DNA of 64,000 nucleotides, taken from positions 1,458,729 to 1,522,728 of the forward strand of contig NC_011978.1 in NCBI RefSeq assembly GCF_000018945.1. The letters are read 5' to 3'. Under the pieces are notes generated by a model that was given only the letters and a program-made list of their open reading frames with translations, did no database searches and had not been told where the DNA came from. This stretch comes from Thermotoga neapolitana DSM 4359 (GTDB lineage: Bacteria > Thermotogota > Thermotogae > Thermotogales > Thermotogaceae). The position numbers and the translations under genes were made by a program. Shown piece after piece: positions 60,601-64,000 of the stretch. Position 1 is the stretch's first letter; the number at the start of each line of letters is the position of its first letter.

Positions 60601-61581
60601 TTCGGCAAGTTCCGTTATGATAACAAAGCCTTCCTGGAGGTACTGAACTCCAATGATCAGTCCTCTTTCATCCAGAGCGGCTCTGAAACACTCCTGACCG
60701 TTGAAATAAACAACGCTGTCCACACCGTACTCACCCTGCTCGTTCTGCCAGACAAAACCTATCTCCGGTATTTCCAGGATCACATCTTTTTCCAGAAGTT
60801 CTGAATGTATGTAGAAAGGACCAAACGAGGGAACTCCCATTATCTCAGCAGGAATGGACATCCCGGAAGAATACTGAATGAGTCTGTAGATCAAAATGCT
60901 TCCCTGAGTGTTCAAAAGTTCGTAGCTGACGCTGCCTGCGGGAGTAGTCATTCCATATGCAGAAACGTAAATGCTGTAGGTGTGGTTTTCCTGAGAAACA
61001 GGTGGAAAGTCCTCGATATCTGGCCAGTCGATGTAAAAGTGTTTCAAATACTGGCTTTGCACCACGCTGGATCCCTCACGCTCTCTGACAAGATACTGAA
61101 ACCTTTGCACAAGCCCTTCGTCCGACACCCAGATGTCTGTAGAAGATACATCATCTTCTATACCTACCCAGATGGAGTTCTCTGAGACACGACCACCTCT
61201 CACTACAATTCCTTGCTGGGCAAGCATACCAGCCTGGTCAAGCAAATCCTGGATCGCACCAGGATGTAAAAATACCATAAGGGGCATTACTCTGATGGGC
61301 TGTATCATTACTTCATAGGTGGAAAGAGATACGAGAATGAGGAATTCAATGCCATACACCCTGTTGTTTTCCACATTCGTGACGACGTCGATCCTGAAAC
61401 CACTTCCCGAAGCAGCACTTCCTCCAGCAGAGCGGATACCACCTTCGTACTGATAGACCACAACCAGACCGGGCCTGACCCACTCAGGAACAGGGTATTC
61501 TCCTGGAAGAAGGAGTGAAAGATCTGCCTGGGCAAAGGCTGCAACCACCGCAAAGACCATCAGAACACCAAACAGTTTCAT
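60598..61581 (-). CDS. exported protein of unknown function
   Basis: A 327-residue protein with a clear signal peptide (MKLFGVLMVFAVVAAFAQA). The rest is beta-rich with many YEV/VYxYEGG-type strands and a Gly/Ser-rich loop (SAGGSAASGSGF). It matches no family I recognise; it resembles periplasmic beta-proteins without catalytic motifs. It overlaps the VanZ-like gene by four bases, suggesting joint expression of two envelope proteins. Confidence 0.7.
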   Translation of the reverse strand: MKLFGVLMVFAVVAAFAQADLSLLLPGEYPVPEWVRPGLVVVYQYEGGIRSAGGSAASGSGFRIDVVTNVENNRVYGIEFLILVSLSTYEVMIQPIRVMPLMVFLHPGAIQDLLDQAGMLAQQGIVVRGGRVSENSIWVGIEDDVSSTDIWVSDEGLVQRFQYLVREREGSSVVQSQYLKHFYIDWPDIEDFPPVSQENHTYSIYVSAYGMTTPAGSVSYELLNTQGSILIYRLIQYSSGMSIPAEIMGVPSFGPFYIHSELLEKDVILEIPEIGFVWQNEQGEYGVDSVVYFNGQECFRAALDERGLIIGVQYLQEGFVIITELAE

Positions 61582-62093
61582 ACTATCCCCCCCTTACTGT
61601 TTTTCACACTCAACTCCACAACGATCCGCACCAGGAAAGCAAGCGCCATCCCAAACATCGCTCCGTTCATGTCGATGATCACATCGTAGAGAGAAGAACC
61701 TCTACCATGGAAACTCTGATTGTACTCGTCCAGAACGGCAATCAGAGTGGGAAGAGAAATCCCCATCAATACAGAAAACACGTACTTTCTGATGTAGGAA
61801 TAACTGAGGAAAAACGAAAAGATCCCCATGATGAAGTACAATCCAAAGTGGGCCGACTTTCTCACAAGATCCTCCCCGGAGGGCTTCTTTTCCGGAAACC
61901 ACCATTTCTCCAGAAAACTTCTCAAATTCCTGTACCATTCCGTTTGAGTGAAATCCAGAACACCGTCCAGTCTTTTGAGAATCATGTAAACAACTCTGGA
62001 CTGCCTTCCGGAAACATCGGGAGGCTGTGAGGAAAAATAAAAAACAAGCACCACCCAGATCGAAGCAAGAAGAAGCAAAAGAATCTTTCTCAC
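61578..62093 (-). CDS. VanZ-like membrane protein
   Basis: A 171-residue protein with four hydrophobic segments. The family pattern is clear: N-terminal helix ending FYFSSQPP, RKSAHFGLYFIMGIFSF, and ISLPTLIAVLDEYNQSFHGRGSSLYDVIIDMNGAMFG. VanZ proteins are linked with glycopeptide tolerance in enterococci, but most family members have no known role; no resistance genes are nearby. ATG start, operon with the exported protein that follows. Confidence 0.85.
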   Translation of the reverse strand: MRKILLLLLASIWVVLVFYFSSQPPDVSGRQSRVVYMILKRLDGVLDFTQTEWYRNLRSFLEKWWFPEKKPSGEDLVRKSAHFGLYFIMGIFSFFLSYSYIRKYVFSVLMGISLPTLIAVLDEYNQSFHGRGSSLYDVIIDMNGAMFGMALAFLVRIVVELSVKNSKGGIV

Positions 62094-62145
62094 ACCACCA
62101 CCTCAAATGAAATTTTATCATCGCTTTCCATCCTTGATAAATAAA

Positions 62146-62154
62146 TGTTAAAAT
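62146..62154 (+). promoter_or_regulatory. extended -10 promoter of the esterase gene
   Basis: TG-T-TAAAAT lies 37 bases before the esterase start in a short AT-rich gap. Confidence 0.5.
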
Positions 62155-62190
62155 ATTGTTGTCTTTAAAAACATCAGGGGAGGTGTCTTC

Positions 62191-62952
62191 ATGAACTTTC
62201 CTCGTTGCAGAACCGTGAGAAAATCCCTACCCATTTTCCTTGAAGGTGGAAGTGAAGGGGTTCTCTTCATTCATGGATACACCGGATCTCCCCACGACTT
62301 TGAATATATGGCACAAGAAGTGAACAGAGCAGGCTTTACGGTCTCCGTGCCGAGACTGCCGGGACATGGAACGTGCGGCGAGGATTTCTTGCTGTCTTCT
62401 GCAAAGGACTGGTTGAGACGGGCGTTCGATGCGTATTACGATCTGAGTGCGATCTGCGAAAGGGTACACGTCGTGGGCCTTTCGATGGGTGGTGTGATCG
62501 CTCTGATCCTTGCTTCTCAGATGAACCCTCCAAAACTGGTCACGCTTGCTGCTGCAACACACGTTTTCGACAAAAGAATAGTCCTCACACCTCTTCTGAA
62601 ACTCTTTTCAAAGAAGATGCCAAGGGAAAACACAGAAAGGTACGATGATCCAGATATTGAATACTTGAGAAAAGAATACTGGTCCTACAACTGGCCAAAA
62701 CAGGCAGCAGAGCTCTACAAACTCATGAAACTGGCAAGAAAAAGTGTTTCAAAGATCACATCAGACACTCTCGTCGTCGCAGCAAGAAACGACAACATGG
62801 TTCCCATGAAGGCAGCCGAGTTCATATACAACAACATCAGATCAGAAAAGAGGAAGCTTCTTGTTTTTGAAAAATCCGGTCACGTTCTGAGCAACGATGT
62901 GGAAAAGGAAGATGTCACCAGAGCAGTTATCGAGTGGCTGAAGGGGGAATGA
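62191..62952 (+). CDS. carboxylesterase/thermostable lipase-like alpha/beta hydrolase
   Basis: A 253-residue hydrolase similar to Geobacillus Est30-type carboxylesterases. The oxyanion loop is FIHGYTGSPHDFEYM, nucleophile Ser98 in VVGLSMGG, catalytic Asp in VVAARNDNMVP and His in EKSGHVLSND. No signal peptide, so cytoplasmic. GGGGAGGTG precedes the ATG. The stop overlaps the start of the MFS gene. Confidence 0.88.
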   Translation: MNFPRCRTVRKSLPIFLEGGSEGVLFIHGYTGSPHDFEYMAQEVNRAGFTVSVPRLPGHGTCGEDFLLSSAKDWLRRAFDAYYDLSAICERVHVVGLSMGGVIALILASQMNPPKLVTLAAATHVFDKRIVLTPLLKLFSKKMPRENTERYDDPDIEYLRKEYWSYNWPKQAAELYKLMKLARKSVSKITSDTLVVAARNDNMVPMKAAEFIYNNIRSEKRKLLVFEKSGHVLSNDVEKEDVTRAVIEWLKGE

Positions 62953-64000
62953 AAATGGCAGTTATATTCATTCTGATTCTCATGGTTCTACTGAACGCGG
63001 ATCAGATGGTGATGTCTCCAAACATAGGAGCGATAGAACAGGAATTCAACATCACGGATGCTCAGATAGGTCTCGTTGCTTCGTCTTTCACGGTGATAGG
63101 AGCCCTTGTGAGTCTCGTATGGGGGTACCTCGCCGACAGATACAGCAGAAAAAACCTGCTCATCTACTCCATTCTTGTCGGTGAGATTCCCTGTCTCATG
63201 AGCGCATTTTCTCATTCTTACGGTGAACTCTTTTTCTGGAGAGCACTCACCGGAATAGGTGTGGGAGCGTCCTTCCCCATCGTTTATTCGATGATAGGAG
63301 ACATGTTCGACGAAGTGAAGAGAGGAAAAGTCGTGGCTCTCATATCTTCTGCGATCTCCATAGGAAGTGTTCTTGGAATGATCGTTGGAGGCTTTTTGGG
63401 ACCGAAATACGGCTGGAGAGTTCCCTTCATCGTGGTTTCTGTTCCAAACATCGCCCTTGCGATTTTATCCATTTTCGTTCTGAAAGAACCAAGAAGAGGT
63501 GCTTTTGAAAAAGGAATTGGAGAGCTCGTTCAATCTGGGTATGAGTACCCGAAAGCACCAAAACTCTCTGATTACGCAAAACTCGTGAAGGTGAAAACGA
63601 ATCTTCTTCTGTTCTTTCAGGGCATAGCAGGGACGATTCCCTGGGGTGCCATTCCTTATTTTCTCGTGGAATTCTTCAGAAGAGAAAGAGGTCTTTCGGT
63701 GGAGACGGCCACCCTCGTTTTCCTCGTGTTCGGTCTTGGAAATATCGTGGGGATCATCCTTGGAGGGCTGTGGGGAGCGAGCATCTACGTGAAATCCAGA
63801 CCATTCCTACCGCTGTTTTGCTCGATCACAACCGCTCTTGGAACTTTCTTCACTGTTATGACCCTGGACTACATGGGAAGTCTTCTCGTGCTCATGTTAC
63901 TTGGTTTCGTTGCTTCTTTCACCGCGAGCCTCACGGGCCCGAACGTGAAGTTCATGCTCTTGAACGTCAACGAACCCCAGGAGAGGGGAAGAATATTCTC
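62949..64000 (+). CDS. MFS transporter (spinster/sialic-acid-like type), C-terminus outside window
   Basis: The frame is open to the right edge, about 350 residues. It has the MFS motif WGYLADRYSRKNLLIYSILVGEIPCLMSAFS after the second helix and YGELFFWRALTGIGVGASFPIVYSMIGDMF, followed by GGFLGPKYGWRVPFIVVSVPN. Organisation resembles spinster-like sphingolipid or general anion MFS proteins. The ATG at 62949 overlaps the esterase stop (ATGA). Substrate unknown. Confidence 0.85.
   Translation, partial: MKMAVIFILILMVLLNADQMVMSPNIGAIEQEFNITDAQIGLVASSFTVIGALVSLVWGYLADRYSRKNLLIYSILVGEIPCLMSAFSHSYGELFFWRALTGIGVGASFPIVYSMIGDMFDEVKRGKVVALISSAISIGSVLGMIVGGFLGPKYGWRVPFIVVSVPNIALAILSIFVLKEPRRGAFEKGIGELVQSGYEYPKAPKLSDYAKLVKVKTNLLLFFQGIAGTIPWGAIPYFLVEFFRRERGLSVETATLVFLVFGLGNIVGIILGGLWGASIYVKSRPFLPLFCSITTALGTFFTVMTLDYMGSLLVLMLLGFVASFTASLTGPNVKFMLLNVNEPQERGRIF

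Overview
The window looks like a Thermotoga chromosome. Several proteins closely match T. maritima sequences as I remember them (HisF, HisA, HisZ, the CutA protein, the TetR regulator known as TM1030), but the HisA, HisZ and TetR proteins differ enough that this is probably a sister species or strain. Genes are densely packed, stop and start codons overlap constantly (ATGA, GTGA, TGATG), GTG and TTG starts are common, and ribosome binding sites are strong (GGAGG). I saw no rRNA, tRNA, CRISPR array or insertion sequence.

Layout. (1) 1-8769: a rhamnose module. On the minus strand lie a small ASRT-family protein, rhamnose isomerase, rhamnulose-1-P aldolase, rhamnulokinase and a GH106 rhamnosidase that runs off the left edge. 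Divergent to them are a DeoR regulator and a GH4 glycosidase. (2) 9041-16517: a uronate/oligosaccharide module with a broken ABC binding-protein gene (in-frame stop, no permeases nearby), a DUF4038 protein, a GH2 beta-glucuronidase, a DUF2264 protein and an MFS transporter. (3) 16566-19890: SpoVS, a glutamate-synthase-like flavoprotein, an RCK potassium channel and CutA. (4) 19871-26475: a nine-gene minus-strand run (minC, three M42 peptidases, an envelope protein, a ComEA-like protein, Skp, LptB-like ATPase, TIGR00725 protein). (5) 28756-35851: the histidine operon hisZGDCBHAF(IE), preceded by a leader peptide with four consecutive His codons and a terminator, a classical attenuator. (6) 35852-41873: UDP-GlcNAc epimerase, mannose-1-P guanylyltransferase, an MFS transporter, a glutaredoxin, and an ABC exporter/TetR operon whose ATPase gene is frameshifted in Walker A. 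(7) 41935-55279: a visibly more AT-rich catabolic island. (8) 55326-64000: a lipoprotein, a large von Willebrand-A protein, a chemoreceptor, a VanZ-like protein, an esterase and a partial MFS transporter.

The most interesting part is the island at 41935-55279. In order it encodes a GPH-type symporter (divergent), an ABC sugar-binding protein with two permeases, an FSA-type transaldolase, a SuyA/SuyB-like pair, a LarA-like nickel-pincer racemase homologue, an aldehyde dehydrogenase, a fucose-isomerase-like enzyme, a GH31 enzyme of the YihQ sulfoquinovosidase type and a GntR/FadR regulator. Read together this suggests a complete desulfonating route for sulfoquinovose: glycoside hydrolysis, isomerisation to sulfofructose, transaldol cleavage to sulfolactaldehyde, oxidation to sulfolactate, racemisation by a LarA-type enzyme, and cleavage to pyruvate and sulfite. 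The main argument against it is that the GH31 enzyme has Gln where known sulfoquinovosidases have the sulfonate-binding Arg, so a related 6-substituted or 6-deoxy sugar must remain open as the substrate.

Three genes carry lesions (SBP at 9041-11002, ABC ATPase at 40933-41813, GntR at 54579-55248). Each needs only one base change to repair, so they may be real recent pseudogenes or sequencing errors.
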